Notes under the pieces: generated by a model | Told to the model about the DNA's origin: nothing | Database searches by the model: none | Seen by the model: only the letters and a program-made list of their open reading frames with translations | From: Marinomonas rhizomae | Lineage (GTDB): Bacteria > Pseudomonadota > Gammaproteobacteria > Pseudomonadales > Marinomonadaceae | DNA: 64,000 nucleotides | Reading direction: 5' to 3' | Assembly (NCBI RefSeq): GCF_003315485.1 | Contig: NZ_QNSE01000010.1 | Span: 124,001 to 188,000, forward strand | Part shown: positions 19,065 through 29,250 of the stretch, piece after piece | How positions within the stretch are numbered: position 1 is the stretch's first letter | How the letters are laid out: each line of letters begins with the position of its first letter | Position numbers and translations under genes: made by a program

Positions 19065-21692
19065 TTAAAAACCTTCAAGTCTATCTGATTCTAAATGACC
19101 ATTTAAAAGCTCATTGTATGAATTCTTCTTTTCTTTTGGAGATGACTTAATCATTAACCTTAATGTTTTTAATGAAGGAGTCACACACCCAAATTTATCA
19201 TAAACCCCATCAATTAAATCATAAAATTCATTTCCTTGAGCATATAAGCTTAACGCGCCCTTCCACCATTCATCTCCTGTAAGTTCTATCAAATCAATAT
19301 TTCTATCAGTCCCTAATATACAAGAAGCCAAATGCTCTTGAAATCTAAAATGTCCAAATGAATATTCCCCTGTAAGCCTATCTTTAATTAAGATATTACA
19401 TGGATCTTCAAGCTCCTTAACGCACTCAGTTATAAAATCATTGCTATAACTACTTGACAACTCAGACCTCAATCTACTTTTTATTGACTTGAGCGTTGAA
19501 GATCTAATGCCTGATTTATGCATTGAAAATGCAATTTTTTTCGCACACATTATCAAAAATTCAGACTTTTGATTTTGTCTTCTTACTTTTTTATGGAGGT
19601 CGTATTCCCCTGTAAAAAGCTTTAGTCTTTCATTATAAATTTCGAACTCAGATGTTGGGGCATCGATACCTTTCTCCATTAAAGAACAAGCTATTGTTGC
19701 TAACAGAGGAGTTTTTATATAGTCATATATATCCTTTTCCTTAATAGCCTTTATCAACTTTTTTGCTTTTACTTTATCTTCCATCCATCCTAAAATGAAT
19801 TTTGACAACTGCTCTTTTGTAAACGGCAAAAGAGTTATACCTAAAAAATCAATCTCTTTTATATAACTTACACAATCTCTACTTGAAATTATTATCTGAA
19901 CAGCGGGATACTCTTTCTTAAAATCAGATATTGCTTTCGTTATAAACTTAACACTTGAATAAACCTCATCCAAACCATCTAAAATCAAAGCAATAGGTTT
20001 ACTCGATAATATAGTACTGATTTTATTAATGGCATCGTCATTAATCTGTTGCTTTTTACTTAAAAGAATTATTTTTTGAATTACATTTTTAGTTATATTT
20101 TTTTCATCTTCAAAGTCATGATTTTTAATAAACTCCTCTAATACTCTATTAAGAGGGATATACACTAAACGTTTACTCTCTATCTCTGAAAAAAATGCAA
20201 CATATGCTTGGAGTGTTGTTGTCTTACCAACACCTGCACCTCCATAAACTGCAATATCATTTCCAGTAGATAGTATATCGTGTGGAGAAATAGAAACCCT
20301 ATCCTCATTTTCATTATTTTCAAACGTAATAACTCCAGATATTAGAGGAGAAAAACGTTTTATAAATTCAATATAATTTAATGAAATTTTAGTTTCATGT
20401 AAAAACCTTTTAAGATTAAATAAACCACTGCCGGCATTAATAAGTGATAAATAACTACGATATTCACTAGTTCTTCTATCTAACTCAGCTCGGATAAAAC
20501 ACGAATTTAAAGTGAATTTAAAAGTCGGCCTGACTACTATCAAACTATTTAGTTCATCTATAGTTATCAAAGCATCTTTTAATTTTTTTACTATGGGAGT
20601 AATTTTAATTAAATGATTCCTCAGCCTTCTATCTGAAATTTTATTTATAAGAGATGAGTCTGTAAAATATTCGTTTTTTTTATAAATTGATTTATTCTTA
20701 AACGATGATATTGCACGATCAATCTCTGAAGTCGTCACCAACCAATCTTCATCTTCACCACTGAAAGCTGAAACAAACGCCTCTTGGATTTCAATTAATT
20801 CAGAGAGCCATAGTTCGTATTCTTCTTTTTTATCCATGGAAACACAAACATTTTCTTTATTTTCTTCAGTGTTATATCGTTCGAGATCACGGAAATATTT
20901 ATCCTCAATATCTTCAACATCCTCAATGATAAAACCAAAAGAAAAATTGAATATACTTTCAAACAATAAAACTTCATTTTTAACTTCATACCATTCATCG
21001 ATATTTCCAGTAGAAAATAAATCAGTTGGAATATTTAACTTAAAATCAAATAACAAATTACTATCAACAGAACCTACAAAAAAACCTAAATCACTATAGT
21101 AATTATCAATACTTACTTCTTTATTACTATTTAATGCAGAGAGAAGTTCATTATTTATAAGATGTGTATGTTGATGAAGAAATAAATCATCATCATTCTC
21201 GCTCAAAATGGAGAAAAGATTTGGGGCATATTTATTGATACTTTGAATTATTTTTGGCCCATCAAAAAAACTGACTTTTTTCCCGTCCCCAGCTCTAGTC
21301 TGACTTAATATCTCATCCATCAAGCGAGTAGATATTTCCTCTGGGCACGCCAGATATACATAATCAGCCCGAACCTTTCGTCCCTCTATGTGAGGAATTT
21401 CATCTGTTAAACACTGTCTTAATTGATGCAATAGCTGCGAGAGCTTGGCTCCTTCCTTTACATTTTGAATATCACCTACTTTTTTTGACTGAATAAACGT
21501 TATTTGTGGCTCTATCTCGGGAGGGTTTTCTTTTTGAGCAATTAAATCCTTACCTCTCTCGTATACACCTCCATAAAAATCAACTCGTGTATAACCCATA
21601 GCTTCAAAAAGAGGCTTAATAATATCTCTTGTAAAATCATTTTCCTCCATTGCCCTCAGCGCTTTTAAGTACTTTTGATCCATGGTTTCCAT
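19065..21692 (-). CDS. NACHT-domain STAND NTPase with N-terminal nuclease-like domain (candidate anti-phage protein)
   Basis: An 875-residue protein. Residues 15-75 look like a restriction-endonuclease (PD-(D/E)XK/Mrr-like) fold: FTRDIIKPLFEAMGY, ERGKDLIA (Asp 49) and ITFIQSKK (QxK 68-70). A helical linker follows to about 470. The NTPase has Walker A GGAGVGKT (484-491), Walker B LILDGLDEV (569-577) and IIISSRD (600-606). The C-terminal 250 residues are helical and probably sense a trigger. Bacterial NACHT proteins with nuclease effectors are known phage-defence factors, so this role is inferred. The gene is much more AT-rich than its neighbours and lies in a tRNA-linked island, suggesting horizontal transfer. 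The start has AAGGA about 11 bases upstream. Confidence 0.8.
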   Translation of the reverse strand: METMDQKYLKALRAMEENDFTRDIIKPLFEAMGYTRVDFYGGVYERGKDLIAQKENPPEIEPQITFIQSKKVGDIQNVKEGAKLSQLLHQLRQCLTDEIPHIEGRKVRADYVYLACPEEISTRLMDEILSQTRAGDGKKVSFFDGPKIIQSINKYAPNLFSILSENDDDLFLHQHTHLINNELLSALNSNKEVSIDNYYSDLGFFVGSVDSNLLFDFKLNIPTDLFSTGNIDEWYEVKNEVLLFESIFNFSFGFIIEDVEDIEDKYFRDLERYNTEENKENVCVSMDKKEEYELWLSELIEIQEAFVSAFSGEDEDWLVTTSEIDRAISSFKNKSIYKKNEYFTDSSLINKISDRRLRNHLIKITPIVKKLKDALITIDELNSLIVVRPTFKFTLNSCFIRAELDRRTSEYRSYLSLINAGSGLFNLKRFLHETKISLNYIEFIKRFSPLISGVITFENNENEDRVSISPHDILSTGNDIAVYGGAGVGKTTTLQAYVAFFSEIESKRLVYIPLNRVLEEFIKNHDFEDEKNITKNVIQKIILLSKKQQINDDAINKISTILSSKPIALILDGLDEVYSSVKFITKAISDFKKEYPAVQIIISSRDCVSYIKEIDFLGITLLPFTKEQLSKFILGWMEDKVKAKKLIKAIKEKDIYDYIKTPLLATIACSLMEKGIDAPTSEFEIYNERLKLFTGEYDLHKKVRRQNQKSEFLIMCAKKIAFSMHKSGIRSSTLKSIKSRLRSELSSSYSNDFITECVKELEDPCNILIKDRLTGEYSFGHFRFQEHLASCILGTDRNIDLIELTGDEWWKGALSLYAQGNEFYDLIDGVYDKFGCVTPSLKTLRLMIKSSPKEKKNSYNELLNGHLESDRLEGF

Positions 21693-22125
21693 TTGAGAGA
21701 TGATCCTTATGTAAAGTTAATTAGCTAAATAATGTTTCATTTTCCCCCATTTGAAAACATTTTATTAATATCTTTTCCTACCATCCTATCGCTTAAGGTT
21801 GTTGACAAAATCCAACGCCGTAGCGTGAAACCCCTAAGTTTAACTGGACGGAGCCTGAAAGTTTTGGGTCAGATCAAAAGCTAACCTGTTCGGGGTGCCA
21901 CGTTATACATACCATTCAAATCCTCAGTGAAATCAAATAGATGTGTAAACCTAGTTTCTTGATCTGCCCCCAACACTCCCAGCAGATAGCACAAGAAGAC
22001 TTTTGAGCTAAAAAGAGAGATCAGATTAAAGGATTTATTGAAAATTGACGGTTAACAAGGCTAATTAGTTTGACTTAAGAGCAGTGTCGAAGCATTTTGA
22101 AGACAGTTTGAAGAATACTAGAAAG
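21693..22125. other. Gene-free accessory-island flank between the NACHT gene and tRNA-Phe
   Basis: No convincing ORF lies here. The stretch contains an imperfect inverted pair sharing the core CAGATCAA (arm one 21862-21884, arm two 21949-21974). This could be a small decayed mobile-element end. No integrase, transposase fragment or direct repeat of the tRNA 3' end was found. Confidence 0.4.
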
Positions 22126-22201
22126 TGGTGCCCAGAGACGGAATCGAACCGCCGACACGAGGATTTTCAATCCTCTGCTCTACCGACTGAGCTATCTGGG
22201 C
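22126..22201 (-). tRNA. tRNA-Phe (GAA), copy 2
   Basis: A 76-nt tRNA gene with encoded CCA. Reading the minus strand, the acceptor stem GCCCAGA pairs with TCTGGGC, the anticodon loop is TTGAAAA (anticodon GAA) and the T-arm is GGTTCGATTCC. It is identical to the copy 84 bp upstream. The AT-rich accessory segment begins beyond its 3' end, the position where integrating elements usually insert. Confidence 0.97.
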
Positions 22202-22243
22202 AAATAGAAAAATGACTATGGAGATGTGCGAGCCATTTCGACC

Positions 22244-22279
22244 AAAAAAAAGCCTGCTAAATTAGCAGGCTTTTTTTTT
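22244..22279. terminator. Terminator between the two tRNA-Phe genes
   Basis: The arms GCCTGCTAA (22252-22260) and TTAGCAGGC (22262-22270) form a tight stem with A-rich sequence on one side and nine T on the other. The flanking A and T runs let it work in either direction. The two tRNAs are therefore probably separate transcripts, or the second is made by read-through. Confidence 0.8.
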
Positions 22280-22284
22280 AATCA

Positions 22285-22360
22285 TGGTGCCCAGAGACGG
22301 AATCGAACCGCCGACACGAGGATTTTCAATCCTCTGCTCTACCGACTGAGCTATCTGGGC
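22285..22360 (-). tRNA. tRNA-Phe (GAA), copy 1
   Basis: A 76-nt tRNA with the same sequence as the copy at 22126-22201, including the GAA anticodon and encoded CCA. It diverges from trmL. A terminator follows it directly. Confidence 0.97.
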
Positions 22361-22479
22361 AAGTGGGGCGTATTATAGAGAAACCTTTTTTTTGGTCAAT
22401 AGTTTTTTTGAAAAAAAATTAAAAACTTAGTTTCTTCTGATCGTCTGGTATTATCTTCCTATATCAAGGAGATAAACCA

Positions 22480-22953
22480 ATGCTTCATATTGTACTTTAC
22501 CAACCAGAAATTCCGCCTAATACAGGCAACGTTATTCGATTGTGCGCCAATACTGGCTACCATCTTCACCTGATCGAACCACTTGGCTTTGAGCTTGAAG
22601 ATAAAAAATTACGTCGGGCTGGGTTAGATTACCATGAGTTCACGCGCCTAAAACGCTACCCTAACTTTCAGGCATTTGTTGACCAAAACGAGATAGGCAC
22701 TGTTTACGCGTTAACGACAAAAGGCAGCCATACCCACAGTGAAGCAAGCTTTGCTGAAAATGATGTGTTGGTTTTCGGCCCAGAAACTCGCGGCTTGCCT
22801 GCAGAATTTATTGAAGCTTTGCCGCCAGCTCAACGCTTACGCTTGCCGATGCAAGCCAATTCTCGTAGCTTAAATCTATCAAACACTGTTGCGGTAATGG
22901 TATACGAATCTTGGCGTCAGCTAGGTTATGCCATGCCAGCTGATAGCGAATAA
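22480..22953 (+). CDS. trmL: tRNA (cytidine/uridine-34 2'-O)-methyltransferase
   Basis: A 157-residue SPOUT methyltransferase that modifies the wobble ribose of tRNA-Leu isoacceptors using S-adenosylmethionine. Motifs are [16 protein letters not shown] near the start, then [10 protein letters not shown] and [22 protein letters not shown] forming the trefoil knot. AAGGAGAT precedes the ATG. It may be co-transcribed with the K+ channel gene 14 bp downstream. Confidence 0.95.
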   Translation: MLHIVLYQPEIPPNTGNVIRLCANTGYHLHLIEPLGFELEDKKLRRAGLDYHEFTRLKRYPNFQAFVDQNEIGTVYALTTKGSHTHSEASFAENDVLVFGPETRGLPAEFIEALPPAQRLRLPMQANSRSLNLSNTVAVMVYESWRQLGYAMPADSE

Positions 22954-22967
22954 CCAACCGAGGTACG

Positions 22968-24065
22968 ATGAATTCTCTTTCTCTACTTTTAAAGAAAAAA
23001 AATAGCCGCCGCCAATTTCGTAAAAAAGTACACTTGCATGAAACAGGCGATTTAAAAAAACGCCTTCTGTTTTTGGCTGGTGTAATCGCGCTACACAGCT
23101 TGGCGATGGTCTTCTTCGAAGACTTAAATTGGTGGCAAGCCTTCTGGTTAACCATGACGTCAGCCAGTACCACAGGTTACGGGGACATTTCTGCCGCAAC
23201 GTTTTGGGGGCAATTTTCTACCATCGTATTAATTTATGGCATGGGAATTACTCTACTCGCACAAATCGCCAGTGACTATGTTGAAATCAGGCTAACGCGC
23301 AAAGAAATGCGCATCAAAGGCCGAATGAGATGGGACGACATGCAAAATCATATACTTATTATCAATACTCCAAAGTACGATGCCGAACGCTATTTAGGCT
23401 TATTGGTTGGCCAGATCAGCCAAACACCCGAGCTCGCGGACATTCCGATTCAAATCCTCACTAATGCATTTCCTGAAGGTTTACCACTTGACCTAAGATC
23501 ACAAGGTGTAGTTCATCACACTGGCGATGCGTTAGAAAATGGCATGCTGGAGTCTGCAGGTACACATAAAGCGAAATACATCATTGTGCTTTGCCAAGAT
23601 GCTCAAGACAGTCATTCTGATAGCTTAACCTTTGATGCTTTGCATCGAGTACAAGCATTAAACACATCAGCTTTTGTGATGGCTGAAGCGATTAATGACT
23701 CTAATCGACCACGATTTAAAGCCGCAGGCGCAAACGCTGTTATACGGCCTGTGAGGGCGTATCCTGAGATGTTAGTGCGTTCAATGATTGCTCCGGGGAC
23801 AGAGCAAGTATTGGAAGATTTATTTCGACATCAAGGAGACCATACGATTCGACTTGATATCGAAATAACTGGCGTGACGTGGGCCAAAATCGTCACAACC
23901 TTGATTCAAAAAGATGTTGGTACTGCGCTTGGTTACGTGAACAAAAATGGGGAGATTATCACTCATCCGCAAACCTATTCAGTCATCGATGCCCAGGGAC
24001 TGATTGTCCTTATTAACGACGATCAAGAGATCCCATCATTGGCTGAAATCGGTCTGTTTTTTTAA
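22968..24065 (+). CDS. Potassium channel family protein with TrkA-N (RCK) domain
   Basis: A 365-residue protein. Two transmembrane helices flank a pore with selectivity filter TTGYGD (near residues 67-72). A cytoplasmic RCK/TrkA-N-like region follows (about 115-260; HILIINTPKYDAERYLG, VVHHTGDALENGMLESAG) with a C-terminal TrkA-C-like part. It probably forms a ligand-gated K+ channel. The Rossmann GxGxxG is altered, so nucleotide binding is unsure. GAGG lies four bases before the ATG. The next gene, convergent, is a K+/H+ antiporter, so the locus handles K+ flux. Confidence 0.88.
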   Translation: MNSLSLLLKKKNSRRQFRKKVHLHETGDLKKRLLFLAGVIALHSLAMVFFEDLNWWQAFWLTMTSASTTGYGDISAATFWGQFSTIVLIYGMGITLLAQIASDYVEIRLTRKEMRIKGRMRWDDMQNHILIINTPKYDAERYLGLLVGQISQTPELADIPIQILTNAFPEGLPLDLRSQGVVHHTGDALENGMLESAGTHKAKYIIVLCQDAQDSHSDSLTFDALHRVQALNTSAFVMAEAINDSNRPRFKAAGANAVIRPVRAYPEMLVRSMIAPGTEQVLEDLFRHQGDHTIRLDIEITGVTWAKIVTTLIQKDVGTALGYVNKNGEIITHPQTYSVIDAQGLIVLINDDQEIPSLAEIGLFF

Positions 24066-24097
24066 CGAATAAGGCCTTAGAAATGAGGGTTTAAGAA

Positions 24098-24135
24098 ACC
24101 TTTACGCGATGCAACGAGCGCCGTCGTGTAAAGGT
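24098..24135. terminator. Hairpin between the convergent K+ channel and antiporter genes
   Basis: ACCTTTAC (24098-24105) and GTAAAGGT (24128-24135) are complementary with more partial pairing inside. The T-run is weak, so it may be a modest terminator for the convergent pair. Confidence 0.45.
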
Positions 24136-24136
24136 C

Positions 24137-25873
24137 TCAGGCTTGCTTATCTTGCAGTTTAAGCCCAATAACTTCAATTTGGTTACCATCCATTTGCCTA
24201 ATTGTCAGGCGAATATTACCAAAACGCACTCGGTCACCAACAACAAGATTTTTACCAAGTTGGCGCTGCAACAATTCAGCGGCGGTGTCAGCTTCATCGA
24301 TACCATCAAGCGGCACACCGTACACTTTGGCCAAATCAATCAAGGACGCATCGCCACGAATAGCAAATTCACCAAAGAAATTTTGCAACAAGAAAGACGC
24401 AGACGCCTTATGGGAAAAAATCTGCGCGACATCGTTAACGTCACCAGGATGCAACAACATCCAAATTTTATCGCCGGATTTCAATTCTGTATCAGCGTTC
24501 ACGACAATCGGCTTTTTGTCTCTAACAAGTGATACGAGTTGAGGCGTTGATACCGTTGAACTTGGCACATTTTGCACTATCGCTGCAGGAATTTTAACGC
24601 CTTCAGTTTGTACTAAGAACTCATACAACTCCAAAGAGTGGTTCGAGTCTGTGTCATTAATCAAAGAAAAGCGTGTTGTCGGCGCTGGCGCTGGCGGAAC
24701 GATAATCTTTAACCATCGTGCCACTTGCGGAACAGTTGATCCCTGCAGTAGCAAAGAGATGAGCACCACAGTAAAGGTAATTTCGAACAACAACTCGGAA
24801 TTAGAAAGACCCGCGATAACAGGGTAAAGCGCTAAGACAATCGGTACTGCGCCACGCAAACCGACCCAACTAATATAAATACGCTCACGCAAACGGAAAT
24901 CAAATGGCAATAAACACACCATGACAGCCAAAGGGCGAGCCACAAAAATTAGGAAAGTGGCGATGGCAACGGCTTGCCATCCATGAGTTAAAAGGCTTGA
25001 TGGGGTGACAAGTAGACCCAGCAACAAGAACATACCGGCTTGCGCCAACCAAGCCAACCCATCCATAACTTGAGAGATGGCATCTTGTTGTTTAATTCTC
25101 CCGTTTCCTACCGTCAAACCGACAAGATACACCGCAAGAAAACCACTGCCGCCAATCAGATTAACACCCGAAAATACAGCCAAACCAAATGAAATAATAA
25201 GGAGTGCGTACAAACCTTCAATTAGTGGTACTCGACGTAAAACCATGAGTAACAATTTTCCGCCGAGTAAACCCAATACGCCACCAACCGCAAACTGCTG
25301 AACCATTTGCCCTAAGAAAGCCCAAACGCTCAACGCCTCTGCACTCTGCAAAAGCCCAGTAAGCATGACCACTAACAAAATAGCCATTGGATCATTGGCA
25401 CCGGATTCTATTTCTAATGTGCCACCAACTCGTTCGTTCAGCTTAACGCCACTATTACGCAATAAACTAAACACCGCTGCCGCATCAGTCGAGCCAACAA
25501 TGGCACCGAGCAATAAACCATAAATCAGTTTCACTTCTAGCAACCAAGCCGCAAATGCGCCGACGGAGGCCGTTGTAATCACAACGCCTAAGGTAGCAAG
25601 CGATAAAGACGGCCATAAGGCAACTCGGAAGGTACTGGTTTTGGTCTGCATACCGCCATCCAAAAGAATGACAGCTAAAGCGAGATTGCCAACAAAAAAG
25701 GCAAGGTTTGGATTGTCGAAGTCTAATCGGCCTATTCCCTCTTCACCCGCTAACATTCCCATTCCAAGAAAAACCAGCAGTAAAGGTAAGCCAACACGAA
25801 CAGTAAATGAGCTGGCCAGAATACTGACTAAAAACAGTATTCCGGCTAAGAAGATATAACTATTTGTATCGAT
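24137..25873 (-). CDS. cvrA: K+/H+ antiporter of the NhaP2/CvrA type
   Basis: A CPA1 antiporter with about 12 transmembrane helices and C-terminal regulatory and CorC-like domains. LDGGMQTKTSTFR, GSTDAAAVFSLL, ESGANDPMAILL and WVGLRGAVPIVLALYP are diagnostic. The first ATG (25762) would remove the first helix. In-frame sequence upstream (residues like DTNSYIFLAGILF, then SSFTVRVGLPLLLVFLGMGMLAG) clearly belongs to the protein, but no ATG, GTG or TTG occurs before a TAG stop. The ATC codon at 25871-25873 aligns with the expected start and gives 578 residues. I extend to it, with the start uncertain. It converges with the channel gene. Confidence 0.85.
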   Translation of the reverse strand: MDTNSYIFLAGILFLVSILASSFTVRVGLPLLLVFLGMGMLAGEEGIGRLDFDNPNLAFFVGNLALAVILLDGGMQTKTSTFRVALWPSLSLATLGVVITTASVGAFAAWLLEVKLIYGLLLGAIVGSTDAAAVFSLLRNSGVKLNERVGGTLEIESGANDPMAILLVVMLTGLLQSAEALSVWAFLGQMVQQFAVGGVLGLLGGKLLLMVLRRVPLIEGLYALLIISFGLAVFSGVNLIGGSGFLAVYLVGLTVGNGRIKQQDAISQVMDGLAWLAQAGMFLLLGLLVTPSSLLTHGWQAVAIATFLIFVARPLAVMVCLLPFDFRLRERIYISWVGLRGAVPIVLALYPVIAGLSNSELLFEITFTVVLISLLLQGSTVPQVARWLKIIVPPAPAPTTRFSLINDTDSNHSLELYEFLVQTEGVKIPAAIVQNVPSSTVSTPQLVSLVRDKKPIVVNADTELKSGDKIWMLLHPGDVNDVAQIFSHKASASFLLQNFFGEFAIRGDASLIDLAKVYGVPLDGIDEADTAAELLQRQLGKNLVVGDRVRFGNIRLTIRQMDGNQIEVIGLKLQDKQA

Positions 25874-25892
25874 GGTAGTAACTACCTATTAA

Positions 25893-26153
<261 letters not shown>

Positions 26154-26211
26154 CTAAAACCGCTGCCTTACTTACAAAGTGTATAAGCAGCAGGACTTAA
26201 AAAAACAGAAA

Positions 26212-26739
<528 letters not shown>

Positions 26740-26864
26740 CTAACAACTTTTGTCTATGCTAATTCCCGTTTTAGGGGTCGCATCATATAGGAATACGCCC
26801 CTGTTCTCAATTCGCCAAATCGCAACAAGATATATCCCGCCGAAGATCGAGCATATTTATTATA

Positions 26865-27407
26865 TTAAATACTATATGGTGCCAGTACTTGTTTCAAAAA
26901 AGAGATAGCCAGGAAGATAAAGATTGGCGATAAATCTAGGCCACCTAGCGTCGGGATTACACGTTGAACAGCCCGATATAAGGGGGCGGTAATTTGTCCA
27001 ACCAACATGGCTCCTGGGTGATTTGCCCCCGGTGCGACCCAACTAAGGATAACTGAAATCAGCATCGCCCAAAAATACAAATCCAACAAATGATACAAGG
27101 TACCTGCAAACGTATAAATAGCGTAGCTAGTAGGTGAAATAACCGCACCTTTAATCATCACGACAAAGAAAACAGTCAAAAACTGAACAGCAAACGCCAA
27201 TATCAGAGAAGCGGTATCCAAACGACCAATGGCAGGAATCACTTTTCGTAAAGGCAAAATCAGTGGGCTAGTCGCCTTAACAATACCTTGGCTAATTGGG
27301 TTATAAAAATCTGCACGTGTTAGCTGAAGCACCAAGCGCAGCAACACAATAAATAAGTAAAGGTTACAAATAACCTTGACGAGCATAACAAATGGATCGG
27401 AATACAT
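26865..27407 (-). CDS. yggT: YggT-family inner-membrane protein
   Basis: A 180-residue protein with two YggT repeats of paired transmembrane helices: RADFYNPISQGIVKATSPL in the first, and VAPGANHPGAMLVGQITAPLYRAVQRVIP in the second. Members are integral membrane proteins of uncertain role, linked to osmotic tolerance or cell division in some bacteria. It follows proC by 17 bp in the common order yggS-proC-yggT. Confidence 0.92.
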   Translation of the reverse strand: MYSDPFVMLVKVICNLYLFIVLLRLVLQLTRADFYNPISQGIVKATSPLILPLRKVIPAIGRLDTASLILAFAVQFLTVFFVVMIKGAVISPTSYAIYTFAGTLYHLLDLYFWAMLISVILSWVAPGANHPGAMLVGQITAPLYRAVQRVIPTLGGLDLSPIFIFLAISFLKQVLAPYSI

Positions 27408-27424
27408 AGCGTCTATGTCCTTAA

Positions 27425-28252
27425 TTAATCTTTCTTGGCTGCAAAGTCTGCCGCCATTTCTTTCGATCGGTTAACGCAGGCCATCATTGCATCTGCGACT
27501 ATTTTATCAATATCAGCGGCTTCGAAAGACAACAAAGCTTGCTCAGTGGTTCCCTTTGGCGAAGTGATATTTCTACGTAACTGCTCAATAGGCTCATCTA
27601 ATTCCATGACCATACGCGCCGCACCAAACATTGCATTACTGGCTAATTCACGACTTGTTGCCTCGTCTAAGCCTTGTTCTTTAGCGTTTTTAACCATGGC
27701 TTCAATAAAGCGAAAAAAATACGCTGGCGCACTGCCAGACAAGCTCGTCACAGTATGCATGTGAACTTCATTTTCCACCCAAACTGAGTTACCAATGCTA
27801 GAAAACAACTCACTTACCTGGCTTTTTTGCTCATCATTAATATATTGATTAGCAATTAAACCTGTCATACCTGCACCGATCTGCGATGGCGTGTTTGGCA
27901 TGCTACGAACCACAGCAACCGGCTTACCTAGCCAGTGAGCCAACGAATCTAATTCAATTCCGGCTGCAACTGAAATAAACAGTTGGCCTTCACGCACCTG
28001 TGATGAAAAACCCTCTACTACAGACTGCATTTGAGCAGGCTTAACACACAACACGACTATATCAGCCTGACCCACCGCCGAATCATTATCCGCCAACATG
28101 GCAATACCATATTGCTCATTATAGTAATGACGTTTTTCAGGTGTTCTAGACGTACCCATAATTTTGTCAGCTGGATAGCCTGTTGCCAACATGCCACTAA
28201 AAATCGCACTCGCCATATTTCCCACGCCAATAAAGGCGATACTTGGTGTCAT
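27425..28252 (-). CDS. proC: Pyrroline-5-carboxylate reductase
   Basis: A 275-residue enzyme of the last step of proline synthesis, reducing pyrroline-5-carboxylate with NAD(P)H. The Rossmann motif is FIGVGNMASAIFSGM, the family motif VVRSMPNTPSQIGAGMTG is at mid-protein, and SGSAPAYFFRFIEAM and the C-terminal SPKGTTEQALLSF are present. It sits between yggS and yggT. Confidence 0.96.
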   Translation of the reverse strand: MTPSIAFIGVGNMASAIFSGMLATGYPADKIMGTSRTPEKRHYYNEQYGIAMLADNDSAVGQADIVVLCVKPAQMQSVVEGFSSQVREGQLFISVAAGIELDSLAHWLGKPVAVVRSMPNTPSQIGAGMTGLIANQYINDEQKSQVSELFSSIGNSVWVENEVHMHTVTSLSGSAPAYFFRFIEAMVKNAKEQGLDEATSRELASNAMFGAARMVMELDEPIEQLRRNITSPKGTTEQALLSFEAADIDKIVADAMMACVNRSKEMAADFAAKKD

Positions 28253-28346
28253 TTTATATCCTATTCTTTCATTATTCGAGCAGACAAAATGTCATCTACT
28301 TATTCAAAAATTTTCTACGGTTAAAACCCTTCACACATTAATTGCA

Positions 28347-29075
28347 TCACGTTGTAGTGGAATAGTTTCGTTCTCCAAAAATAGCCGTACCAACGCGAAC
28401 CATGGTGCTGCCGGATTGAATGGCCGCGGGTAAATCTCCAGACATACCAATAGATAAGGTATCTACCATGCTATCGGATTGGGATAATTCAACAAAAGCC
28501 TTTGCTAATGGGTCATACACCGCACATTGTGCATCATGGTTATCTTGTGGGGCAGGAATAGCCATTAAGCCGCGAAGGCGTAAATTTGGTAGCTCTGCAA
28601 CCAAGGCCACCATGTCATTTAATTCAACTAGGGACACTCCGGCCTTACTGTCTTCATCGCTAATATTTACCTGAATACAGACGTTAAGCGGTGGCAAGTT
28701 GTCAGGTCTCTGCTCACTAAGACGACGGGCGATTTTGTCACGATCTATAGAGTGAACCCAGTGCATAGTTTCTGCGATCAAACGAGATTTATTGGACTGA
28801 ATAGGCCCAATAAAGTGCCATTCTATATCCGGCAAATGCGATAATGCGTGAAATTTATCCACCGCCTCTTGTACGTAGTTCTCGCCGAAAGCTCTCTGAC
28901 CCGCTACGTAGGCAGCCTCAAGTGCAGATAATGGCTTTGTTTTACTAACTGCCAACAATCGGACACTACCTGGCTCTCGCTTATACTGTTGCACACATTG
29001 TTCAACCTGCTGAGAAACTCGCGCTAAATTTGCTTTAATATTTCGTGCTTCGTTATTTTCGTCTTCAATCAACAT
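28347..29075 (-). CDS. yggS: PLP homeostasis protein YggS
   Basis: A 242-residue alanine-racemase-fold protein that binds pyridoxal 5'-phosphate through the Lys in LLAVSKTKP, with FGENYVQEAVDK, WHFIGPIQSNKSR and LSIGMSGDLPAAIQSGSTMVRVGTAIFG. It buffers free PLP and affects amino-acid metabolism. No pilT gene lies next to it, unlike in E. coli and Pseudomonas. The start at 29075 has only a weak ribosome site. Confidence 0.93.
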   Translation of the reverse strand: MLIEDENNEARNIKANLARVSQQVEQCVQQYKREPGSVRLLAVSKTKPLSALEAAYVAGQRAFGENYVQEAVDKFHALSHLPDIEWHFIGPIQSNKSRLIAETMHWVHSIDRDKIARRLSEQRPDNLPPLNVCIQVNISDEDSKAGVSLVELNDMVALVAELPNLRLRGLMAIPAPQDNHDAQCAVYDPLAKAFVELSQSDSMVDTLSIGMSGDLPAAIQSGSTMVRVGTAIFGERNYSTTT

Positions 29076-29250
29076 GTTGCGCCACGCTCCGCTGTTTTCA
29101 AGATGTAACGGGTAAACCTAACACTGCACTCTCTGCAGTAAATATCTGTGTCGTAGCAGAGAAACGCAATGGAAGCGCATCATAGCATCTTTTTAAAAGG
29201 CAGAAAAAAGCTTACCAGAAGCTCTTCAAAAGAATGGATTTAAGCAGTAC

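Noticed and set aside
18440-22125. Integrated element with att repeats
   Set aside because: The segment looks acquired, but no integrase gene and no direct repeat of the tRNA 3' end were found, so no element boundaries are called.
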